Shown here piece by piece: positions 37,593 through 44,794 of a DNA stretch of 64,000 nt. The notes below the pieces were generated by a model that was not told the origin of the DNA, did no database searches, and saw nothing but the letters and a program-made list of their open reading frames with translations. The DNA lies in NCBI RefSeq assembly GCF_001431595.1, contig NZ_LDJO01000007.1:34145-98144 (forward strand). Reading direction: 5' to 3'. The number at the start of each line of letters is the position of its first letter. Position 1 is the first letter of the stretch. The stretch is from Stenotrophomonas acidaminiphila (GTDB taxonomy: Bacteria; Pseudomonadota; Gammaproteobacteria; Xanthomonadales; Xanthomonadaceae). The position numbers and the translations under genes are program-made.

Positions 37593-37648
37593 GGACGCAT
37601 GTGGCTGCCCGCAGGATCATGCCGGCTCCCCCGGGCCGGAGCCTCCGC

Positions 37649-38647
37649 ATGCAACTGGTATGTCCCGCCGGCAACCTGCCGGCCCTGCAGGCGGCGGTGG
37701 ATGCCGGGGCCAACGCGGTGTACGCGGGCTTCCGCGACCAGACCAATGCACGTGCATTCCCCGGCCTGAACTTCTCGGACGACGAACTGCGTGCCGGCAT
37801 CCGCTATGCGCATGCGCACGGCGCATCCGTCTACCTGGCATTGAACACCTATCCCGACAGCGCGCGCCTGGGCGACTGGTACGCGGCCGTGGACAAGGCC
37901 GCCGCGCTTGGCGCCGACGCCATCATCGCTGCGGAGATGGCGGTGCTTGATTACGCCATGCGCACGCACCCGCGGCTGCCGCGCCATCTGTCGGTGCAGG
38001 GCTCGGCCACCACTGCGCCGGCGCTGCGCTATGCGTACGAGCGCTTCGGCATCAGCCGCGCGGTATTGCCGCGGGTGTTGTCCATCCAGCAGGTCGAACG
38101 CCTGTGCGAAAGGTCGCCGGTCGCACTGGAGGTGTTCGCCTTCGGCAGCCTGTGCATCATGGTCGAAGGCCGCTGCCAGCTGTCCAGCTACGTTACCGGT
38201 GCCTCGCCGAACCGCCATGGCGTGTGTTCCCCGGCCAAATTCGTGCGCTGGGACGAGCACACCGACGGCAGCCGCAGCGTGCGCCTCAACGACGTGCTGA
38301 TCGACGCGTTCAAGCCGGACGAGCCGGCCGGCTACCCGACCGTGTGCAAGGGCCGCTTCGAGGTCGGCGACGAGGTTTTCCATGCACTGGAAGAGCCGAC
38401 CAGCCTCAACACCATGGAGCTGCTTCCGCGGCTCAAGCAGATCGGCGTGGCCGCACTGAAGATCGAGGGCCGCCAGCGTGGCGTGGCCTACGTCGGTTCG
38501 GTCACGCGCACCTGGCGCAGGGCCATCGACCAGCTCGCCGCCGATCCCGCGCACTGGCAGGCACGGCCCGAGTGGCAGGCCGAACTGGCGCGCCACGCCG
38601 AAGGCCACCAGACCACGCTCGGCCCGTACCACCGCGCCTGGCATTGA
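37649..38647 (+). CDS. ubiU: O2-independent ubiquinone hydroxylation protein UbiU
   Basis: U32-family 4Fe-4S protein that, with UbiV, hydroxylates the ubiquinone ring without oxygen using prephenate as oxygen donor (known from E. coli). 332 residues from MQLVCPAGNL. The four iron-sulfur cysteines fall at 169, 176, 193 and 233, essentially the E. coli positions. The ATG at 37649 follows CGGAGCC. An FNR-type promoter precedes it and ubiV follows after ten bases. The third component, UbiT, is encoded at 42.3 kb. Confidence 0.95.
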   Translation: MQLVCPAGNLPALQAAVDAGANAVYAGFRDQTNARAFPGLNFSDDELRAGIRYAHAHGASVYLALNTYPDSARLGDWYAAVDKAAALGADAIIAAEMAVLDYAMRTHPRLPRHLSVQGSATTAPALRYAYERFGISRAVLPRVLSIQQVERLCERSPVALEVFAFGSLCIMVEGRCQLSSYVTGASPNRHGVCSPAKFVRWDEHTDGSRSVRLNDVLIDAFKPDEPAGYPTVCKGRFEVGDEVFHALEEPTSLNTMELLPRLKQIGVAALKIEGRQRGVAYVGSVTRTWRRAIDQLAADPAHWQARPEWQAELARHAEGHQTTLGPYHRAWH

Positions 38648-38657
38648 AGGAGCGACG

Positions 38658-39530
38658 ATGAAGATCAGCCTTGGCCCGCTGCAGTACTTCTGGCCGCGCG
38701 AGCGCACGCTGGCGTTCTATCGCGAGGCGATCCACTGGCCGCTGGACGTGGTCTACCTGGGCGAGACCGTGTGCAGCAAACGCCGCGAACTGCGCACTGC
38801 CGACTGGCTGGCGCTCGCCGAGGAGCTGGCCGCTTCCGGCAAGCAGATCGTGCTGTCGACGCTGGCGCTGATCGAGGCCGAGTCGGAACTGGGCGTGCTT
38901 GACCGCCAGGTGTCGCACGGCGGCTTCTGGATAGAGGCCAACGACCTGTCCGCGGTGCAACTGTGCCGGGAGAAGGGCCGGCCGTTCGTGGCCGGGCCTT
39001 CGCTCAACGTCTACAACCATCGCGCGCTGGCGATGCTGGCCGAGGACGGCATGCGCCGCTGGGTGCCCGGCGTCGAGCAGGGGCGCACGCTGATCGGCGA
39101 ACTCAAGCAGGCCTTCGTCGCCGCCGGCGGCGCGATGCCGGAACTGGAAGTGACCGCCTGGGGCCGGTTGCCGCTGTCGTACTCGGCGCGCTGCTTCACC
39201 GCGCGCGCGCTGGACGTGCCCAAGGACCAGTGCGGCTTCCGCTGCATCGACCATCCCGACGGCATGCCGCTGGCCACCCGCGAGGGCCGTCCGTTCCTGC
39301 GCATCAACGGCATCTCGGTGCAGGGCGAGGAAACCACCGACCTTGGGCCCGAACTGCCGGAGCTGCGCACGCTGGGCGTGGACATCCTGCGCCTGTATCC
39401 GCAGGCCGAAGGCATGGAAGCGGTGGTGCGGCATTTCGACGAGGCACGCACCAGTGCGACGGTGCCGCCGCGGCTGGGCCAGCGCAACGGCTACTGGCAC
39501 GGCGAGCCGGGCATGCGCATGCAGGCCTGA
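38658..39530 (+). CDS. ubiV: O2-independent ubiquinone hydroxylation protein UbiV
   Basis: Partner of UbiU, also a U32-family 4Fe-4S protein, 290 residues. Cysteines at 39, 179, 192 and 196 match the E. coli cluster ligands (39, 180, 193, 197). AAGGAG lies six bases before the ATG. Second gene of the ubiUV operon. Confidence 0.95.
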   Translation: MKISLGPLQYFWPRERTLAFYREAIHWPLDVVYLGETVCSKRRELRTADWLALAEELAASGKQIVLSTLALIEAESELGVLDRQVSHGGFWIEANDLSAVQLCREKGRPFVAGPSLNVYNHRALAMLAEDGMRRWVPGVEQGRTLIGELKQAFVAAGGAMPELEVTAWGRLPLSYSARCFTARALDVPKDQCGFRCIDHPDGMPLATREGRPFLRINGISVQGEETTDLGPELPELRTLGVDILRLYPQAEGMEAVVRHFDEARTSATVPPRLGQRNGYWHGEPGMRMQA

Positions 39531-39552
39531 GCGGGCACCCGCGGTCGCGTTG

Positions 39553-39568
39553 CCGCACCGCGGTGCGG
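39553..39568. terminator. Palindrome between convergent ubiV and nadB
   Basis: Perfect 16-base palindrome CCGCACCGCGGTGCGG within the 213-base gap; the rest of the gap shows no gene. Confidence 0.4.
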
Positions 39569-39743
39569 AAATGCGGCCCACAGGCCGCGCCTACCGGCCT
39601 GAATGGGCAGTGTTCCGGCCATGAGTGCGCGCGGATCTGGAATGCGGGGGCGCGATGGTCGCGTCAGCCAACCCGGCCGCCACTGCATGCGTGGTTCGGT
39701 CCCGCTGCCGCCAGCCATGGGCAGCCGGCATGCCGCGACGGGT

Positions 39744-41162
39744 TCAGTCGGCCAGGAAGTGCGCGCCCAGGCTCTGCGTGCGGCGCAGCGCCGCCGCCAG
39801 CAGCGTGCGCGCCAGTTCGCCCTGCCACCCGTCCGCTGCCTGGTACTGGCGCAGGGCGGCCTGCAGGGCCTTGCCGCTGCGCACCGGCCCCATGGCCTGC
39901 ATCATCGTTTCGCGCAGGCCGGCAATGCGTATGGCATCGAGCGATGGGCCGCGCCGCACCAGCGTGCATCCGCCGTGCCTTGCGCCGGTGCCCGGCAGTG
40001 CACCCAGCAGCGTCCCCAGCCTGCGGCCGAAGACCACGCCTTCCAGCAGGGAGTTGCTGGCCAGGCGGTTGGCCCCGTGCACGCCGTTGCAGGCTGCTTC
40101 GCCCACCGCGTACAGGCCGGGCAGCGAGCTGCGGCCATCGGTATCGACGGCGATGCCGCCCATGTGGAAATGCGCGGCCGGCGTTACCGGGATCGGCTGC
40201 AGGCGCGGGTCGATGTCGTGCTGCATGCAGGCTGCGAACACCGTGGGGAAGCGCGCGGGAAAAGTCGTGCCGATGCCGCGCGCATCCAGCCATGCGCCGC
40301 CCTCGCGGCAGGCCTGCCAGACCTGCCGCGCGACGACATCGCGCGGCGCCAGATCGGCCAGCGGATGCACGCCGTCCATCAATGGCCGGCCTTCGGCGTC
40401 GAGCAGCCGCGCGCCGGCGCCGCGCAGCGCCTCGGTGACCAGCGGCAGGCTGTGCAGCCCGGGCACGGCAAGCGCGGTGGGATGGAACTGCACGAACTCC
40501 AGGTCGCGCAGCGCGGCGCCCGCGGCCAGGGCCAGCGCCAGCCCGTTGCCGTCGGCATCGGCCGGGTTGCTGGTCCGGGCGAACAGCCCGCCGATGCCGC
40601 CGGTGGCGAGCACCACCGCGCACCCGTGGATCCGCTCGGCATGGCTAAAGGCATCGAGCGCATGGACGCCACAGGCGTGGCCATCGCGCAGCAGCAGGCC
40701 GGTGACATCCAGGCCCGCGCAGCGATGGATGTGCGGCGCGCGGCGCGCGGCCGTGACCAGGGCCTGCATCACTTTCGCGCCGGTGGCATCGCCGCCTGCA
40801 TGGACGATGCGCGCGCGGTCATGGCCACCCTCGCGGCCGAGCTGCAGCGCACCCCCGGGGTCGCGGTCGAAGGCGACGCCCTGGTGCTGCAGCCATTCGA
40901 CCGCGGCCACCGCGTCGCCGGTCAGCCGCTCGACCGCGGCAAGGTCGTTGTGCTGGCTGCCGGCCACGCAGGTGTCGTGCGCATGGGCCTGTGCGGTGTC
41001 GCCATCGCCGACCGGCGCGGCGATGCCGCCCTGCGCCAGCGTGCTGGCCACATCATTGCCTTCACGCGCACGGGTGAGCAGCAGTACCGGCGTTGGCGCG
41101 GCGGCCAGCGCCGTCGCCAGCCCGGCGATGCCCCCGCCGACGATGAGGATGGGCGCGTTCAC
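39744..41162 (-). CDS. nadB: L-aspartate oxidase
   Basis: FAD enzyme oxidising aspartate to iminoaspartate for NAD synthesis, reoxidised by oxygen, fumarate or quinone. IVGGGIAGLATALA is the dinucleotide-binding motif. STLAQGGIAAP, VLATGGIGGLF, HFHMGGIAVDTDGRSS and GANRLASNSLLEGVVFGRR are standard. At 472 residues it is shorter than the roughly 540-residue E. coli enzyme, mainly at the C-terminus. The GTG start overlaps the nadA stop as GTGA. Confidence 0.93.
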   Translation of the reverse strand: MNAPILIVGGGIAGLATALAAAPTPVLLLTRAREGNDVASTLAQGGIAAPVGDGDTAQAHAHDTCVAGSQHNDLAAVERLTGDAVAAVEWLQHQGVAFDRDPGGALQLGREGGHDRARIVHAGGDATGAKVMQALVTAARRAPHIHRCAGLDVTGLLLRDGHACGVHALDAFSHAERIHGCAVVLATGGIGGLFARTSNPADADGNGLALALAAGAALRDLEFVQFHPTALAVPGLHSLPLVTEALRGAGARLLDAEGRPLMDGVHPLADLAPRDVVARQVWQACREGGAWLDARGIGTTFPARFPTVFAACMQHDIDPRLQPIPVTPAAHFHMGGIAVDTDGRSSLPGLYAVGEAACNGVHGANRLASNSLLEGVVFGRRLGTLLGALPGTGARHGGCTLVRRGPSLDAIRIAGLRETMMQAMGPVRSGKALQAALRQYQAADGWQGELARTLLAAALRRTQSLGAHFLAD

Positions 41163-42187
41163 ACCGCGTCGCGACGGCCCACCGCCAACATGCGCTGCAG
41201 TGCCGTGCGCGCGCGCCGGGCGATGTCGTCCGGCACCATGACCTCGTGGCGCAGCTCGCGCAGGCAGGCATGGATGTTGGGCAGGGTGATCCGCTTCATG
41301 TGCGGGCACAGGTTGCAGGGCTTGATGAACTCGACCTGCGGGAACTGGTTGCGCAGGTTGTCGGCCATCGAGCACTCGGTGATCATCGCCACCCGCGCCG
41401 GCTTTTCCTGCGCCAGCCAGCGTCCCATCGCGCTGGTCGAGCCGACGAAATCGGCTTCGGCCAGCACGTCCGGCGGGCATTCCGGGTGCGCCACGATCTT
41501 CGCGTCGAAGCGCTCGCGGGTGTGCCGGGCTTCGATCGCGGTGAACTTCTCGTGCACCTCGCACTGGCCGTTCCACAGCACCAGTTCGACACCGGTCTGC
41601 TGTGCGACCCAGGCGCCGAGGTAGCGGTCGGGCAGGAAGATCACCTTGCCGGTGCCGAACTCGGCGGCAATGGCTTCGACCACCTGCGCCGCGTTGGCCG
41701 AGGTGCAGCAGGCGTCGGATTCGGCCTTCACCGCCGCGCTGGTGTTGACGTAGCTCACCACCGGTATGCCCGGATGCTGCGCGCGCAGGGCGCGCACGTC
41801 GTCGGCGGTGATCGAGGCGGCCAGCGAGCAGCCGGCGTCCGGGTCGGGGATCAGCACGGTCTTGCCCGGGGCCAGGATCTTGGCGCTTTCGGCCATGAAG
41901 TGGACGCCGCACAGCACGATCAGCCCGCTGTCGCAGTCGGCCGCCGCCTGCGCCAGCGCCAGCGAATCGCCGGTGACGTCGGCCACGCCGTGGAAGATCT
42001 CGGGCGACTGGTAACTGTGCGCCATGATCACCGCGCCGCGCTGGCGCTTGAGTTCGCCGATGGCGTCGATCCAGGGCAGGTGCAGCGGAACCTCCAGGCA
42101 CGGGATCAGCCGTTCCAGGGTGTCGACCAGCGGTGCGTAGCGCACTTCGAGCTCGGGGTGCCAGGCGGGCGTGGTGGAGGCGTTCAT
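41159..42187 (-). CDS. nadA: Quinolinate synthase
   Basis: 4Fe-4S enzyme condensing iminoaspartate with dihydroxyacetone phosphate, 342 residues. MAHSYQSPEI, VLCGVHFMAESAKIL (Cys93, first cluster ligand), DPDAGCSLA, HPECPPDV and ITECSMADNL (last ligand) are as expected. It lies 67 bases after the chorismate mutase-UbiT gene, so NAD synthesis may share the low-oxygen promoter of that operon. Confidence 0.95.
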   Translation of the reverse strand: MNASTTPAWHPELEVRYAPLVDTLERLIPCLEVPLHLPWIDAIGELKRQRGAVIMAHSYQSPEIFHGVADVTGDSLALAQAAADCDSGLIVLCGVHFMAESAKILAPGKTVLIPDPDAGCSLAASITADDVRALRAQHPGIPVVSYVNTSAAVKAESDACCTSANAAQVVEAIAAEFGTGKVIFLPDRYLGAWVAQQTGVELVLWNGQCEVHEKFTAIEARHTRERFDAKIVAHPECPPDVLAEADFVGSTSAMGRWLAQEKPARVAMITECSMADNLRNQFPQVEFIKPCNLCPHMKRITLPNIHACLRELRHEVMVPDDIARRARTALQRMLAVGRRDAV

Positions 42188-42254
42188 GCGGTACCGGGAT
42201 GGGAGGGAGGGCTCCCGCGCGGTGCCGGCGCGGGCATCGGAGGCGCGCCGCTGC

Positions 42255-43106
42255 TCAGGCCCGTGCCTGGTGCGCGCTGCGTGCCGCGCGGGCCAGGCGT
42301 GCGCCGCGGTTGAGCGCGATGCGCAACCCCAGCGGCACGCTTTCCCACGGCAGCCGGTCCAGCAGGTTGCGTGCGGTCAGGCCCAGCTCGACGTCGCCGG
42401 TGAGCACCAGTCGCCGCTGGAAGAACAGGGTGTCGGCGTCTTCCAGCCGCCCGGCCAGCAGCAGCAGGTCGGTGGCGCTGCCGCGCACGGTGGCTTCGGC
42501 AGCGGCGTCGACCGCTGCCAGGCGCTGGCCCTGCAGCTCCACCACCCAGCGCAGGCCAAGGTCGCTGACCTCGATGCCCAGCCGGCGGCCGGCCATGAAA
42601 TCCAGCGTGCCGTCGCGCAGCGGCGCGGCCAGTACCCGGGCCATCGCCCGTTCCAGCAGGCGCTTGTGCACCGGCGGCGGCATCACCCGCAGCAGCGGGG
42701 CGATGCGGCGGGGCGGCGGCAGCAGCCGCAGCAGGGTCTGCGCCGGTGTCGGCGGGTAAGCGTCATGGGTGTGCATCATGGGGGCGATGATCGGGGCATT
42801 GCCCGCGATTGCTCCTTGATCCAGATCAGGTTCAAGCCCTTGCGTGCGGCAGGCGTCGCCGATGGCCAGTGCCAGCACGCCGCTGGCGGTCTCCGGCGGT
42901 ACCCCCAGCACCGAGGCCAGGCGCTCGGCCCGATGGCGCACGCGCTGTTCGCGCGCGCCATCGCGGCCCTGGACGCCCGCATGGGCCTTGATGCGCCCGG
43001 CCAGCCGTGCCAGCCGCTTGCGCGTGGCCAGCAGCAGCACCAGCCCGTCATCCACGCCGTCGATGGCCAGCCGCACCGGTGCCAGCCCGCGTGCCTGTTC
43101 AGCCAT
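42255..43106 (-). CDS. ubiT: Fusion of AroQ chorismate mutase and UbiT (SCP2-type ubiquinone accessory factor)
   Basis: One uninterrupted frame of 283 residues. Residues 1-95 are an AroQ-class chorismate mutase. Arg12, Arg29, Lys40, Asp49, Arg52, Glu53 and Gln89 each sit one position after the active-site residues of E. coli PheA mutase (11, 28, 39, 48, 51, 52, 88). Residues about 111-283 are UbiT, an SCP2 lipid-binding protein, with DTLFFQRRLVLTGDVELGL as in E. coli UbiT. No stop codon separates them. AGGA precedes the ATG at 43106, which overlaps the DGC gene by eight bases (ATGGCTGA). An internal ATGATG at 42779 could give UbiT alone. The mutase makes prephenate, the oxygen donor reported for UbiUV in E. 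coli, so the fusion is biochemically sensible (inference). Confidence 0.88.
   Translation of the reverse strand: MAEQARGLAPVRLAIDGVDDGLVLLLATRKRLARLAGRIKAHAGVQGRDGAREQRVRHRAERLASVLGVPPETASGVLALAIGDACRTQGLEPDLDQGAIAGNAPIIAPMMHTHDAYPPTPAQTLLRLLPPPRRIAPLLRVMPPPVHKRLLERAMARVLAAPLRDGTLDFMAGRRLGIEVSDLGLRWVVELQGQRLAAVDAAAEATVRGSATDLLLLAGRLEDADTLFFQRRLVLTGDVELGLTARNLLDRLPWESVPLGLRIALNRGARLARAARSAHQARA
42816..42829 (-). promoter_or_regulatory. FNR-like dyad inside the mutase-UbiT frame
   Basis: TTGATCCAGATCAG in plus-strand reading, a near match to the classic TTGAT-N4-ATCAA. A minus-strand GATCAT lies at 42792-42787, one base off the ideal -10 position, and the internal ATG at 42779 would be at the transcript start. 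It may be chance within coding sequence. Confidence 0.3.
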
Positions 43107-43587
43107 GCGTTTTTTCCTGGTTGAGCGCCTGCACGGCCGGCAGCACCTGCGTGGCGTAGACCGCTTCGGCCTCGGTGGCATCGAAATCGGCATGCTTGAG
43201 CTTCTTCACCCCGTAATCGGACAGGACGAGGTGGGTGTCGGCGACCACGCCCGCGTTCGCCAGGCAGGCGGAAACGCAATGCAGCACGCAGCCGTCCAGG
43301 GCGAGGATGGGGCGCCGGCTGCGCGCGGTGCGTACCAGCCCGGCAACGCCGCCCCCGACCCCGGCGATGCAGGACATCTCCGCCTGGCCGGCACGGTCCA
43401 GCCGCAGTGCCAGGTGGTTGGCCATCTGCGCCGCGCTGGAGCAGCCCGAACACGAATACACCAGCGGCCGCGAGCGGCTCATGCCGCCACCCGCCGGTTG
43501 CGGGAATGCCGGCGTGCTGCCGGCCGTTGCCGCCGCGCGTTCATCGTCGCCGCGCAGGCCGGGGAGCGGAAGGACGGGCAGGAGCAT
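43099..43587 (-). CDS. DGC-domain putative zinc-binding protein, in the UbiT operon
   Basis: 162 residues of the DGC (pfam08859-type) family. The six cysteines are at 46, 49, 73, 100, 104 and 108, in CSGCSSAAQ, MSCIAG and the eponymous LDGC followed by HCVSAC. No enzymatic function is established for the family; metal binding is inferred from the cysteines. The ATG at 43587 is favoured over 43482 because the FNR-type promoter would start transcripts near 43614. It is the first gene of the operon leading into chorismate mutase-UbiT, nadA and nadB, which points to a role in anaerobic cofactor or quinone synthesis. Confidence 0.8.
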   Translation of the reverse strand: MLLPVLPLPGLRGDDERAAATAGSTPAFPQPAGGGMSRSRPLVYSCSGCSSAAQMANHLALRLDRAGQAEMSCIAGVGGGVAGLVRTARSRRPILALDGCVLHCVSACLANAGVVADTHLVLSDYGVKKLKHADFDATEAEAVYATQVLPAVQALNQEKTHG

Positions 43588-43648
43588 CGGTCATGGCGTT
43601 GTCCCGATCGAAGGACACCCATGCTAGGCCGCGGCAGGCGCGCGGCCA

Positions 43649-43662
43649 TTGACGCAGGTCAA
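43649..43662 (-). promoter_or_regulatory. FNR/ANR-type dyad upstream of the DGC-UbiT operon
   Basis: Perfect TTGAC-N4-GTCAA. The minus-strand hexamer TAGCAT (43626-43621) is exactly at the -10 position, and the centre is 68.5 bases before the ATG. Confidence 0.7.
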
Positions 43663-43686
43663 ACCCACCGGCTTCGGCGGGGCCGC

Positions 43687-44286
43687 TCAGTCGCGGTTGG
43701 GGACCTCGAAGCCGAGCTTGCCGACCTGCGCCGGGTGCTGCGGCACGCGCTTGAGCTTGTCGGTGTTGACCTCGTAGCGGTCGCGCAGGCGCAATGCCAG
43801 CTGCCGGTAAAGCGTGGCGTCCATGTCCGGCTCGCGCGCGAAGATCCACGCCATTTCGCGGCCCGGGTAGCCGATCAGCGCCCAGGAATAATCCGGCGCC
43901 ACTTCCAGCACGCGGGTGTGGGTGGGCACCACCTTGTAGAACCAGGTGCGCCAGCGGCGGTTGCCGCTGTCCTCGTCCACGCGCGCGCGCAGGTCGAGCT
44001 CTTCTTCAGGCGCATTGAAGCCGTCGCGGAACTGGTAGCGGATCGACACCCGGTCGCCACCGCGCAGGGTGTAGGTGTTGACGCTGGCGACATGGCCGCG
44101 CTCGACGAAATTCGGCACCCGTCCGATCACGTACCAGCGCCCCATGAAGCGCTGCAGGTCGATCGGGCCTTCGGCGATGCCCTCGGCCTGGGGGGCGGCC
44201 GCGGTGGCGTCCTGTGCGAGGGCCGGCGCCAGCGGCAGGGTCAGGCTCAGCAACAAAGCGGACAGGAACGCGGGAATGGGTCGCAT
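43687..44286 (-). CDS. Secreted lipocalin (Blc-like)
   Basis: 199 residues with a signal peptide (cleavage near ALAQD) and no lipobox cysteine. GRWYVIGRVPNFVERG is the lipocalin first motif, YSWALIGYPGREMAWIFAREPDM the second, and LKRVPQ lies near the C-terminus. Likely a periplasmic binder of lipids or hydrophobic ligands. In-frame starts at 44304 and 44322 exist; 44286 gives the cleanest signal peptide. Confidence 0.88.
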   Translation of the reverse strand: MRPIPAFLSALLLSLTLPLAPALAQDATAAAPQAEGIAEGPIDLQRFMGRWYVIGRVPNFVERGHVASVNTYTLRGGDRVSIRYQFRDGFNAPEEELDLRARVDEDSGNRRWRTWFYKVVPTHTRVLEVAPDYSWALIGYPGREMAWIFAREPDMDATLYRQLALRLRDRYEVNTDKLKRVPQHPAQVGKLGFEVPNRD

Positions 44287-44417
44287 TGCGGAGTGGAGCG
44301 CCATGGTGGGTGACACAAGCATGTTCGATGGGCGGCGATGGATGCGTCAATGCCCGGTCGCAACCTCTGAGATGGATGCCCGGCAGCATGTGCCCCAACC
44401 CGTTACCGGAGCGTGTC

Positions 44418-44726
44418 ATGACCGAGTCGTCCCGCCGCACTGCCGTCGAACATCCCGATCCGCGCGTGCTGCGCTGCGTCAGGCAGGCCGCGCTTGCGGG
44501 GCTGGCCCTGGTACTGGTGTGGCCGGCCATGCGCGGCAGCAACGCCTGGATCGGCTGGCTGCCGTTGTGGCTGCTGGGCATGCCGTTGAGTGCGTGGTGG
44601 GCGCTGTACCGGTTCCGCCTGCCCGCGGCCTGGCGCAACCGGCGCCAGCATGCGGGCGGCCGGCAGCGGCCGCAGGCGCGGCGCCTGCGCCGGGCGCGCC
44701 GAGTCGGCGCGGTGCGGGCGGCCTGA
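44418..44726 (+). CDS. Small membrane protein of unknown function
   Basis: 102 residues with two hydrophobic helices (about 25-42 and 45-65) and a strongly basic Arg/Gln-rich tail. GGAG is seven bases before the ATG. No family recognised. Confidence 0.6.
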   Translation: MTESSRRTAVEHPDPRVLRCVRQAALAGLALVLVWPAMRGSNAWIGWLPLWLLGMPLSAWWALYRFRLPAAWRNRRQHAGGRQRPQARRLRRARRVGAVRAA

Positions 44727-44794
44727 CCTTCGACAGGGGAACGCGGCAGGGCGGCTGTGCTAGCGTGCGCGGCTTATGACCGCATGGAGCCATC

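Noticed and set aside
42780..43106. Chorismate mutase and UbiT as two ordinary separate genes
   Set aside because: There is no stop codon between the domains in the given sequence; separate genes would require a sequencing error or use of the internal start.
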